Origin: SZUA-36 sp963759155
Lineage (GTDB): Bacteria; Pseudomonadota; Gammaproteobacteria; Xanthomonadales; SZUA-36
Reading direction: 5' to 3'
Assembly: GCA_963759155.1 (NCBI GenBank)
Contig: CAVWXX010000005.1
Span: 434,001-498,000, forward strand
Length of the DNA: 64,000 nt
The notes beneath the pieces are model-generated. The model had not been told where the DNA came from, made no database searches, and was given only the letters and a program-made list of their open reading frames with translations. Below, piece by piece: positions 33,952-41,584 of the stretch. The translations under genes and the position numbers were made by a program. Position 1 is the stretch's first letter. Each line of letters starts with the position of its first letter.

Positions 33952-34492
33952 GAACCCGGCCTATGCACTCGCTGCAAAAAGCCTCGCAAATGCAATGTGT
34001 GAGCGTGGTATTGGTCTTGTTTATGGTGGCGCTGCCATAGGAATCATGGGCGCAGTCGCAGATGCCGTGCTGGCTGCCGGCGGCGAGGCTATCGGGATTA
34101 TTCCTGAAAGCCTTGCCGTGAAAGAGGTTGCTCACGAAAACCTCACCGAGCTGCATGTGGTCGCTTCCATGCATGAGCGCAAAGCCATGATGGCCGACCT
34201 TTCCGATGGCTTTGTTGCCCTGCCTGGCGGATGGGGTACATTGGAGGAAATCTTTGAAATACTCACCTGGGCACAGCTTGGATTTCATGAGAAACCCTGT
34301 GCCCTGCTAAATATTGAGGGTTATTACGACAACCTGGTTCGCTTCATGGAAAACGCTTTTGAACAGCAATTTGTTAACGAACTTTGCCGCCCCATGCTAA
34401 TCAAAGCAGATGACCCGGCGGCGCTGCTCAATCAGTTTGCCACCTATTCCGCACCCAGGGTTCGCAAGTGGGTGGGTGAAGACGAGTTATAG
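33905..34492 (+). CDS. LOG-family nucleotide phosphoribohydrolase
   Basis: 195-aa Rossmann-like protein of the TIGR00730/LOG family, which releases the base from nucleoside 5'-monophosphates (cytokinin-activating in plants, AMP/purine nucleosidase-like in bacteria). Signature elements are ICVYCGSSPG at the N-terminus, GIGLVYGGAAIGIMG, MHERKAMM and PGGWGTLEEIFE. The start is GTG at 33905, required to include the conserved VYCGSS strand; this gives a 47-bp overlap with the amidase gene. Confidence 0.9.
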   Translation: MKIKRICVYCGSSPGKNPAYALAAKSLANAMCERGIGLVYGGAAIGIMGAVADAVLAAGGEAIGIIPESLAVKEVAHENLTELHVVASMHERKAMMADLSDGFVALPGGWGTLEEIFEILTWAQLGFHEKPCALLNIEGYYDNLVRFMENAFEQQFVNELCRPMLIKADDPAALLNQFATYSAPRVRKWVGEDEL

Positions 34493-34530
34493 TCAGTGGA
34501 GGTAAGATAGAAACCACTATCACGGAGTTA

Positions 34531-34848
34531 ATGATGAAAAACATTCAGGTATTACTGATCATCGTATTTATTTCGTTGTTGATCAATCCCGCCCTGGCAA
34601 AGGAATCACGCGAAGACAAACAGGCCAGGCTCGATGCCGCCTGTGAAGTTGAGCGACAGAATAAAATCGCCCCGATGAGAAAAAAAGTAATAGAAGACTG
34701 CGTGACCAATAAGGAGTTATCCGACCGGAATGAGTGCGAACGATTCTATGCGGACTACGGTGAACGCATGGGTGGCCGGGCGCCATTGTTTTATGATCTT
34801 CCCGCGTGTGTGACCGCCTTTGAGTTCCAGAAGGGAGACGGTAGTTAA
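34531..34848 (+). CDS. secreted four-cysteine protein of unknown function
   Basis: About 105 aa. A signal peptide (1-23, ending NPALA) precedes a charged mature domain of about 80 residues with four Cys: AACEVE, EDCVTN, NECERFY and PACVTA. The spacing would allow two disulfides in the periplasm. I recognise no named family. GGAG in ATCACGGAGTTAATG supports the start. It stands between the LOG and NnrS genes on the same strand. Confidence 0.7.
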   Translation: MMKNIQVLLIIVFISLLINPALAKESREDKQARLDAACEVERQNKIAPMRKKVIEDCVTNKELSDRNECERFYADYGERMGGRAPLFYDLPACVTAFEFQKGDGS

Positions 34849-34911
34849 AGCGCCTGAACTGCTGGCCAATGTTCCAGTAGCACCCAAAAGCCACCTGCCA
34901 GGCTCGTCGGT

Positions 34912-36072
34912 ATGAATCCGGATAAGGTACCCGTTTTACTCAGCTATGCATTTCGGCCGTTCTTTTTACTGAACGGGATTTTTGCAATGCTGATCGTTTT
35001 CCTGTGGGTCATGACCTTGCATGGCGCTGGCCTGCCGGGTGTCACACCCTATTGGCATAGCCATGAAATGCTCATCGGCTTTGCAATGGCTGCGGTAGCC
35101 GGATTCAGCCTGACCGCCGTGGCCAACTGGACCGGCCGGCCAGCTATCAAAGGTATGCCGCTGGCATTGCTGTTAATCAGTTGGCTGGCAGGAAGACTCG
35201 CAATGTCACTGTCACCGTGGCTGCCCGCCAGCCTCGTGTTTTTGCTGGATATGTTGTTTCCGCTTTTACTTGGCTACCTGCTTAGCCGGGAAATCATTGG
35301 GGGTCGCAGTCAGCGAAATTACCCGCTCATTGCCATCGTGTTCACCGTTGCAGGTCTGAACGCCCTGTATCAACTCGGTGCCGGTCTATGGTTGCCTGGT
35401 GTCGACCGTTTGGCCATTTACCTGTTGATACACACCATTTTACTTCTGGTCGTCATTATCGCAGGGCGTATCGTGCCAGCCTTTACCGCCAACTGGTTGC
35501 GTCAACAGGGTCAGGATCAACTTCCTGTGAATATAGACAAAATCAACAAAGCCGCACTGTCTCTGACCATCGTTGTCGGTCTTTGTGCCAGTTTCTTGCC
35601 GGCCCACCCGGTCACTGGCGTGCTCGCTTTTGTTGCTGCGCTTGTTCATGGATTAAGACTGGGCCGTTGGAAGGGGCTTACTACAGTTTCCAACCCACTC
35701 CTGTTTGTGTTGCATGTGGCCTATCTGTGGATACCGGTTGCTTATGTCTTGTTAGGCTGCGCCGTTTTCGGCTGGATATTCAGCCCGAGCGCAGCGCTGC
35801 ATGCACTCACCATGGGCGCCATTAGCTTTATGGTGCTGGCAGTGACTACCCGGGTCGCGCTTGGTCATACTGGAAGGCCTTTGCAGGCGGCACGATTGAC
35901 GGTGTTAGCCTACGGGCTGTTGTTGCTGGCCGTACTGGTGAGGGTGTTCGGGCCACTGAGTGGCCAGGCTTACTTGATGATGATCGATCTCTCTGCGACC
36001 GCCTGGATAGGCTCGTTTGCGATTTTTACCTGGGTGTACTGGCCTGTTTTAAGCCGCCCAAGAGCAGCATGA
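34912..36072 (+). CDS. NnrS-family haem/copper membrane protein
   Basis: 386 aa with about 12 TM helices. It has the NnrS landmarks: FRPFFLLNGIFAML, GVTPYWHSHEMLIGFAMAAV with conserved His residues, AGRIVPAFTANWLRQQG, and HALTMGAISFMVLAVTTRVALGHTGRPL, shown here in two parts: HALTMGAISFMVLAV and TRVALGHTGRPL. NnrS proteins bind haem and copper and help cells tolerate nitric oxide. No nitrite or nitric oxide reductase gene is within the window. The start at 34912 has no obvious ribosome site. Confidence 0.9.
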   Translation: MNPDKVPVLLSYAFRPFFLLNGIFAMLIVFLWVMTLHGAGLPGVTPYWHSHEMLIGFAMAAVAGFSLTAVANWTGRPAIKGMPLALLLISWLAGRLAMSLSPWLPASLVFLLDMLFPLLLGYLLSREIIGGRSQRNYPLIAIVFTVAGLNALYQLGAGLWLPGVDRLAIYLLIHTILLLVVIIAGRIVPAFTANWLRQQGQDQLPVNIDKINKAALSLTIVVGLCASFLPAHPVTGVLAFVAALVHGLRLGRWKGLTTVSNPLLFVLHVAYLWIPVAYVLLGCAVFGWIFSPSAALHALTMGAISFMVLAVTTRVALGHTGRPLQAARLTVLAYGLLLLAVLVRVFGPLSGQAYLMMIDLSATAWIGSFAIFTWVYWPVLSRPRAA

Positions 36073-36120
36073 ACGAAAAACAACACAATGTTCTACGACC
36101 CAATACCTTATATAAACCTT

Positions 36121-36600
36121 TTATATCAATGCTTTATCTGAAACCAGAATGCCATTTTCATCGGCATAGAGGTACTGACCCGGTTTAAAACCTGCACCCG
36201 CAAACCTCACTGCGACATTGAGTTGGCCTTCACCTCGCTTATTGGATTTAAGCGGGTAGCTATGGAGCGCCCGTACACCGAGGTTCATTTTCTTGAGAAT
36301 TTCAACGTCACGCACACAGCCATTGACCAGCACACCCTGCCAGCCGTTTTGTACTGCCATGGCACCCAACAGGTCACCCAAAAGCGCGCACCTCTTTGAA
36401 CCACCCCCATCTACGACCAGTACCTTTCCATGTCCGGTGGTAGCGAGGGTCTGTTTAACCAGTGAGTTATCTTCAAAACACTTGATGGTGACAATCTCTC
36501 CGCTGAATTTTTCCTTACCACCAAATTCCGTGAACAGTGGTTCAAGTATCTGTAGCTTTTCCGAGAAATCATCACAAATATCGGGTGTCGTAAAACTCAT
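36121..36600 (-). CDS. rraA: RraA family protein (ribonuclease E activity regulator / HMG aldolase-like)
   Basis: 159 aa. The RraA core is complete: TPDICDDFSEKLQIL, KVLVVDGGGSKRCALLGDLL, WQGVLVNGCVRDVEIL and RALHSYPLKSNKRG. In E. coli RraA inhibits RNase E; the same fold also gives 4-hydroxy-4-methyl-2-oxoglutarate aldolases. The GD..G..A..NGW..V and NG-x-RD motifs fit both, so enzymatic activity is possible. It follows cmoB after 26 bp on the same strand. Confidence 0.92.
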   Translation of the reverse strand: MSFTTPDICDDFSEKLQILEPLFTEFGGKEKFSGEIVTIKCFEDNSLVKQTLATTGHGKVLVVDGGGSKRCALLGDLLGAMAVQNGWQGVLVNGCVRDVEILKKMNLGVRALHSYPLKSNKRGEGQLNVAVRFAGAGFKPGQYLYADENGILVSDKALI

Positions 36601-36626
36601 GAATCTGCTCTCCTATGGCAAAATTA

Positions 36627-37559
36627 TCAAAGCTGGACCAACAAAGCGGCCCTGACGGGCGCCGGGTAAGCCTCAACCGTCAGTGACGGTTCGTCCGGAT
36701 CCAGGCATTCAGCAAGGGACTCAAAGGTCATCCATTCGGTACTTCGTTGTTCCCCGGTGGTGGTTTTGCAAACATCAAGCACCTTTACATCCGGCAGACC
36801 AGCCTCGCTGAGCCAGTCTCGCAACACCGTTAACGTTGGGATGTCATGAACATTTCGCATTCGTGCGTAGCGCCCTTCGGGTTTTAATATTTCCCTGCCT
36901 TCACCTTCCAGAACCAGGGTTTCTAAAATAATCTGACCACCGCGCCGGGTCAGTTTTTTGAGTTGTTGAAGGTGTTCAACCGGTTGACGCCGATGATACA
37001 AAACACCCATTGAGAACACACGATCAAAACCGGGTGTACCTGCCGGCAGGTCCTCAATCCCCAACGGCAGGACAAAGTTATTCAAACCCGGACAGAGCTT
37101 TTGCATCGCCAGCCATTGCATGACAAAAACCAGGGTTGGGTCGATACCCACCACCAGTTTTGCACCGGCAGCCAGCATTCGCAAACCGAAATAGCCGTTG
37201 CCACAGCCTATATCAAGGATTTGCTGACCATCGAGATCAAGGTGTGGTTTCAGTCGATCCCATTTCCAGTCAGAACGCCACTCGGTATTGATGGCGACGC
37301 CACCTAACTCCAATGGGCCTTTACGCCAGGGGTGTAAATTGAATAATTGCTTGTGAAGTGAGGTCAGATCATCGACCGGCCGGCCCAATACGGGCGCGTC
37401 ACGGTCCAGTTGCTTATAACCATCACCTTCAGGCAGCGCATCAATAGACATCAACCAACGTGGAAGATCTCCATGGGTGTTGTTTTTGAGTCTTTGCCAG
37501 CCCAGCTCTGCCAGCTCCGGCCATGCCTCATCTTGCAATGCCTGGTAGGGGTTTTTCAT
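36627..37559 (-). CDS. cmoB: tRNA U34 carboxymethyltransferase
   Basis: 310 aa, close to the 323 aa of E. coli. It transfers the carboxymethyl group of Cx-SAM to 5-hydroxyuridine-34 to form cmo5U in tRNA. Family landmarks: NLHPWRKGPLELGGVAINTEW, the SAM site ILDIGCGNGYFGLRML, GIDPTLVFVMQW, VFSMGVLYHRRQPVEHL. I start at ATG 37559 (MKNPYQALQ), which overlaps the cmoA stop (ATGA). A frame extension upstream to 37748 lies inside cmoA and is not conserved. Confidence 0.95.
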   Translation of the reverse strand: MKNPYQALQDEAWPELAELGWQRLKNNTHGDLPRWLMSIDALPEGDGYKQLDRDAPVLGRPVDDLTSLHKQLFNLHPWRKGPLELGGVAINTEWRSDWKWDRLKPHLDLDGQQILDIGCGNGYFGLRMLAAGAKLVVGIDPTLVFVMQWLAMQKLCPGLNNFVLPLGIEDLPAGTPGFDRVFSMGVLYHRRQPVEHLQQLKKLTRRGGQIILETLVLEGEGREILKPEGRYARMRNVHDIPTLTVLRDWLSEAGLPDVKVLDVCKTTTGEQRSTEWMTFESLAECLDPDEPSLTVEAYPAPVRAALLVQL

Positions 37560-38287
37560 TTGAATGCAATAAAGCTGGCGAAACTGAAACACTGAAACCA
37601 GCGATGGCAGCGGGATAAACCGGCCTGTTGCATTCGTTTGAAATGCACGGCTTCCGTTTCCGGTCGTAACACATCTTCGAGCGCGTTTCGTTTTTGAGCA
37701 ATTTCCAGTTCTGAATAACCTTGTGCCCGTTTGAAGTCGTGATGCCACGCCGTCTGATCCGCTTGCTCTTGCGCATCTTCAAAACAGATTTTTTCGGAGA
37801 TAATCAAAGCGCCACCCTCACACATACCTGTTGAGATGCGGTTGATCAGCGATTGACGCTGATCCGGGCTGAGGAACTGTAATGTGAAATTCAACACAAC
37901 GATCGATGCATTCTCAATCGGTGTCTTCGTAATATCCTGCAGATGGACATCGATGGGCAGGGCCCCGCTTTGTTCGGTCACATTCTTTCTGCATCGCACA
38001 ACCATGGCCTCGGAATTATCCACAGCGATTATCCTGACCCCCCTGGTATTTACAGCAAGGCTCATCGCCAGGCTGGAGGCACCCAGTGAACAACCCAGGT
38101 CGTAAATGTTCGAGTCGTTTTGCGCGTAACGACGTGCCAGCATACCGATCATCGGCACCACCAACTCATAGCCCGGTACCGAACGGGCAATCATGTCTGG
38201 AAACACTTTGACCACCTGTTCGTCAAAGCGAAAACCGGTGGTCAGGGCCCGGTTTTTGGCAAACAGTTTGTCTTGTTCATCGTTCAT
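37556..38287 (-). CDS. cmoA: carboxy-S-adenosyl-L-methionine synthase
   Basis: 243 aa. It makes carboxy-SAM from SAM and prephenate for CmoB. Landmarks: FRFDEQVVKVFPDMIARSVPGY, the cofactor loop YDLGCSLGASSLAM, LNFTLQFLSPDQRQ and ISEKICFEDAQEQ. It is translationally coupled to cmoB, so the pair is a complete cmo5U34 pathway apart from the hydroxylation step. Confidence 0.95.
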   Translation of the reverse strand: MNDEQDKLFAKNRALTTGFRFDEQVVKVFPDMIARSVPGYELVVPMIGMLARRYAQNDSNIYDLGCSLGASSLAMSLAVNTRGVRIIAVDNSEAMVVRCRKNVTEQSGALPIDVHLQDITKTPIENASIVVLNFTLQFLSPDQRQSLINRISTGMCEGGALIISEKICFEDAQEQADQTAWHHDFKRAQGYSELEIAQKRNALEDVLRPETEAVHFKRMQQAGLSRCHRWFQCFSFASFIAFK

Positions 38288-38428
38288 GTAAGTACCTGTG
38301 GTCCGGGTTTCGTTAATGACTTCTGGCGCATCCTGATATCAGTGCTTTCTGATATTCTTCTCATCGGAGAAAACAGTTAATTATGATGAGTTACATCTAC
38401 CTGCTCAAGTTTAATAAGAGGGCCCGAA

Positions 38429-39364
38429 ATGTTTGAAAATGCACTGATTACAGCGGTTGTCGTGGTGTTTCTTGCGGTTGTCGTCATCCGCAAGGCCGTC
38501 ATTATTGTCCGACAAGGGTATGAATACACGATAGAACGTTTCGGAAAGTACAGCTCAACTTTTCGTCCTGGCTTTCATTTGATGGTTCCCTTTGTTAACC
38601 GGGTCGGACAACGCGTCAACATGATGGAGCGTGTTCTTGATGTGCCTTCACAAGAGGTTATCTCCAAGGATAATGCCGTTCTGACCGTCGATGGTGTCGT
38701 GTTTTTCCAGGTTCTGGATGCAGCCAAGGCCGCCTATGAGGTTTACCGACTGGAACACGCTGTTTTAAACCTGACGGTAACCAATATCCGTACCGTGCTG
38801 GGTTCAATGGATCTGGATGATGCGTTATCCAAACGTGACATGATTAATGCCCAGTTACTTAATGTGGTCGATGAAGCAACGACGCCCTGGGGGCTCAAGG
38901 TAACGCGTATCGAGATCAAGGACATCACGCCTCCCATGGATCTGGTCAATGCCATGGCCAGACAGATGAAGGCTGAACGTGAAAAACGTGCCAATATTCT
39001 TGAAGCAGAAGGCTTTCGTCAAGCCGAAATTCTTAAAGCAGAGGGTGAAAAACAGGCGATTGTGCTTGATGCCGAAGGTCGCAAAGAAGCGGCTTTCAGG
39101 GACGCTGAGGCCCGTGAACGTTTGGCAGAAGCGGAAGCCAGGGCCACGACAATGGTTTCAGATGCTATTGCTGCAGGTGATATGCAGGCGATCAACTACT
39201 TTATTGCCCAGAAATATGTCGATGCACTGAAAAACTTTGCAACCAGTCCAAACCAGAAGACACTGCTGTTACCCATGGAAACGACCGGCATCCTCGGTAG
39301 CCTGGCGGGTATCACCGAGATTGCAAAATCGGTGATTTCAGATAAACCAACAGGGGATTCATAA
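38429..39364 (+). CDS. qmcA: SPFH/stomatin-like membrane protein (QmcA type)
   Basis: 311 aa. One N-terminal TM helix (ITAVVVVFLAVVVIRKAV) is followed by the SPFH/Band-7 domain (VRQGYEYTIERFGKYSSTFR, PGFHLMVPFVNRVGQRV) and a long Glu/Ala/Arg-rich coiled coil (about 185-260). Such proteins form large membrane cages and often pair with NfeD. The NfeD gene follows 2 bp later, the same order as qmcA-ybbJ in E. coli. Role in membrane quality control is inferred from family. Confidence 0.93.
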   Translation: MFENALITAVVVVFLAVVVIRKAVIIVRQGYEYTIERFGKYSSTFRPGFHLMVPFVNRVGQRVNMMERVLDVPSQEVISKDNAVLTVDGVVFFQVLDAAKAAYEVYRLEHAVLNLTVTNIRTVLGSMDLDDALSKRDMINAQLLNVVDEATTPWGLKVTRIEIKDITPPMDLVNAMARQMKAEREKRANILEAEGFRQAEILKAEGEKQAIVLDAEGRKEAAFRDAEARERLAEAEARATTMVSDAIAAGDMQAINYFIAQKYVDALKNFATSPNQKTLLLPMETTGILGSLAGITEIAKSVISDKPTGDS

Positions 39365-39366
39365 CC

Positions 39367-39816
39367 ATGATGGCCTGGCTTGATCATATTGTGTTTTGGC
39401 ACTGGTGGATACTCGCTGGTCTATTGCTGATTCTGGAACTGACAGCACCGGCGTTTTTCTTTCTCTGGCTTGGTATCGCAGCTGCCTCTGTTGGGCTGAT
39501 ATTGCTGGTCTTTCCGACTATCGACCTTGAGACGCAATTGGTACTTTTTGCAATAACATCCATCGTGGCTGTCCTGGCCTGGCGTAAATACCGCGAATCA
39601 CGTCCTGCTACGACCGACCAGCCAAACCTTAATCGACGTGGCCAGCAATATATCGGACGTGTTTTTTCACTGAGCAATCCGATTGTCAATGGTGTCGGCA
39701 AAGTGACCGTGGATGATTCCACCTGGAAAGTTAAGGGTCCGGATTTACCTGTAGGCACACATATCAAGGTCACAGGTATTGAAGGCGTGGTTTTTAGAGT
39801 TGAAGCAGCAGATTAG
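39367..39816 (+). CDS. NfeD-family membrane protein
   Basis: 149 aa. Two to three TM helices in the first 75 residues (HWWILAGLLLILELTAPAFF and further hydrophobic stretches), then a C-terminal OB-fold domain (GQQYIGRVFSLSNPIVNG, GTHIKVTGIEGVVFRVEA). This is the short NfeD form (YbbJ type) without a ClpP-like protease domain. It works as the partner of the SPFH protein encoded directly upstream. Confidence 0.92.
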   Translation: MMAWLDHIVFWHWWILAGLLLILELTAPAFFFLWLGIAAASVGLILLVFPTIDLETQLVLFAITSIVAVLAWRKYRESRPATTDQPNLNRRGQQYIGRVFSLSNPIVNGVGKVTVDDSTWKVKGPDLPVGTHIKVTGIEGVVFRVEAAD

Positions 39817-39895
39817 GTATCGGGGAGCCGGTCTCTCTGACCGTATGTAAACAAGGCCTGAATAGAGTTTATCCCCACCTTCGTCGGGGTGACCC

Positions 39896-40603
39896 TTACT
39901 GTTGGACCAACCCGGTAAATTGCCTCAATATGGTTTTCGCCTCGGTGGTATCTGTGACCTGGGCCAAAAGTTGCTCGGGGTTCAGTCCCTCTTCCCGCAA
40001 GGCATCAGACCTGTAACGTATGTAATCCGATGTTACCGGTGCGGAAAACTCCGGGTGAAACTGGATACCCCAGGTATTGGGCGCGAAACGAATCGCAAAG
40101 TTTTTATCCAAGGGGCTTGCTGCCAGACATTGGGCACCGGGGGGTAACTCCAGCACCACTTCAGAATGTGAAGCTTGCACTGAAAACTGGTTCGGAAGAT
40201 GACCCAACAATAAATCTTTTTGTTTAATATCAAATAGATGCGCTATTTTTGTTCCGATTTGCCGGCCCTCGGGATTCGGCCCCACGACACCACCCAGGGC
40301 ATGGGCCAAAAGCTGGTGGCCATAACAGACACCCAGTACCGGCACATGTCTTGTCACCACTTCTTGCAACCACCTGGCGGTACGCTCGCTCCAACCCAGC
40401 CTGCTTGAAACCATGGCGGGAGAACCCGTCACCACGACCCCGGCGAGATTTTCCACCGCGGGTAAGGCCTGTTCTCTGAACACGTCAACCTGCAACAGGT
40501 TCGTAACGCCCATACCCTCGGCGAACCAGTCTTCAAAATCCCCATGTCGTGGTTTGATCTGATCAATCGTGCATCCTGTTTTGATTAAAGCAATTTGTTT
40601 CAC
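39896..40603 (-). CDS. class I glutamine amidotransferase-like protein
   Basis: 235 aa, stand-alone GATase-1 domain. Nucleophile Cys in VLGVCYGHQLLAHALGG; His and Glu of the triad in WGIQFHPEFSAP. The family includes GMP-synthase-like amidotransferases acting on small compounds or gamma-glutamyl bonds (PuuD and relatives), but the substrate is not clear. It is divergent from glyQ, with 87 bp between the starts. Confidence 0.86.
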   Translation of the reverse strand: MKQIALIKTGCTIDQIKPRHGDFEDWFAEGMGVTNLLQVDVFREQALPAVENLAGVVVTGSPAMVSSRLGWSERTARWLQEVVTRHVPVLGVCYGHQLLAHALGGVVGPNPEGRQIGTKIAHLFDIKQKDLLLGHLPNQFSVQASHSEVVLELPPGAQCLAASPLDKNFAIRFAPNTWGIQFHPEFSAPVTSDYIRYRSDALREEGLNPEQLLAQVTDTTEAKTILRQFTGLVQQ

Positions 40604-40690
40604 TGGTTTATATCCATTGATCTTCTGTACCTGGCCGCCGTTCGATATAATAACGGGTTAACATGTCGGTTATTAGACCACGGGATTTTC

Positions 40691-41584
40691 ATGACTTTTC
40701 AAGATTTTATCAACTGCCTGCAAACTTATTGGGCAGATCAGGGCTGCGTACTGGTGCAACCACTCGATATGGAAGTAGGCGCCGGCACTTTTCATCCGGC
40801 CACGTTCCTGCGCTCTATCGGGCCGGAGCCCTGGAACGCTGCCTATGTACAGCCTTGCAGAAGACCTACCGATGGCCGTTATGGTGAAAACCCAAACCGC
40901 CTTCAGCACTATTACCAATACCAGGTCGTGATGAAACCGGCCCCGGAAAATTTCCAGGAACTGTACCTGGGTTCCTTGAAGGCGATCGGTATTGACCCGG
41001 CTGTTCATGATATCCGCTTTGTCGAAGACAATTGGGAATCACCCACTCTGGGTGCCTGGGGTCTTGGCTGGGAGGTCTGGCTCAACGGTATGGAAGTGAC
41101 ACAATTTACCTACTTCCAGCAGGCGGGTGGTCTTGAGTGCCGACCGGTTCTGGGTGAAATCACTTATGGCCTGGAGCGGTTGGCCATGTATCTACAGAAC
41201 GTAGATAGTATTTTTGACCTGGTATGGACAGATGTCGGCGGCAGAAAAGTGACCTATGGGGAGGTGTTTCATCAAAACGAGGTTGAGCAATCGACCTACA
41301 ATTTTGAGCACGCGGATACGGAATCTCTTTTTAGCTGGTTCGATACCTGTGAATCCGAGGCCAACAAACTGGTTGAGCTTGATTTGCCACTACCGGCCTA
41401 TGAACAGGTGTTAAAAGCATCGCATACCTTTAACCTGCTCGATGCGCGTCGCGCCATATCCGTGACTGAAAGGCAACGATTTATCCTCAGGGTGAGAAAC
41501 CTGTCACGCAAGGTTGCCGAGGCCTATTTTGCCCGAAGGGAAAACCTGGGTTTCCCCGGGCTCAGGGAGAATGACAGTGAATAA
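40691..41584 (+). CDS. glyQ: glycyl-tRNA synthetase alpha subunit
   Basis: 297 aa. Start at ATG 40691 (MTFQDFINCLQTYWADQGC), the usual N-terminus; an in-frame ATG at 40595 lies inside the divergent gene. Motifs QPLDMEVGAGTFHPATFLR, PEPWNAAYVQPCRRPTDGRY and QQAGGLECRPVLGEITYGLE are those of class II tetrameric GlyRS. It overlaps glyS by a few codons, so they form one operon. Confidence 0.98.
   Translation: MTFQDFINCLQTYWADQGCVLVQPLDMEVGAGTFHPATFLRSIGPEPWNAAYVQPCRRPTDGRYGENPNRLQHYYQYQVVMKPAPENFQELYLGSLKAIGIDPAVHDIRFVEDNWESPTLGAWGLGWEVWLNGMEVTQFTYFQQAGGLECRPVLGEITYGLERLAMYLQNVDSIFDLVWTDVGGRKVTYGEVFHQNEVEQSTYNFEHADTESLFSWFDTCESEANKLVELDLPLPAYEQVLKASHTFNLLDARRAISVTERQRFILRVRNLSRKVAEAYFARRENLGFPGLRENDSE

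Noticed and set aside
37556..37748. N-terminal extension of CmoB to 37748
   Set aside because: The added 63 residues lie in the cmoA gene in another frame and are not like CmoB. The ATG at 37559 gives the normal length.
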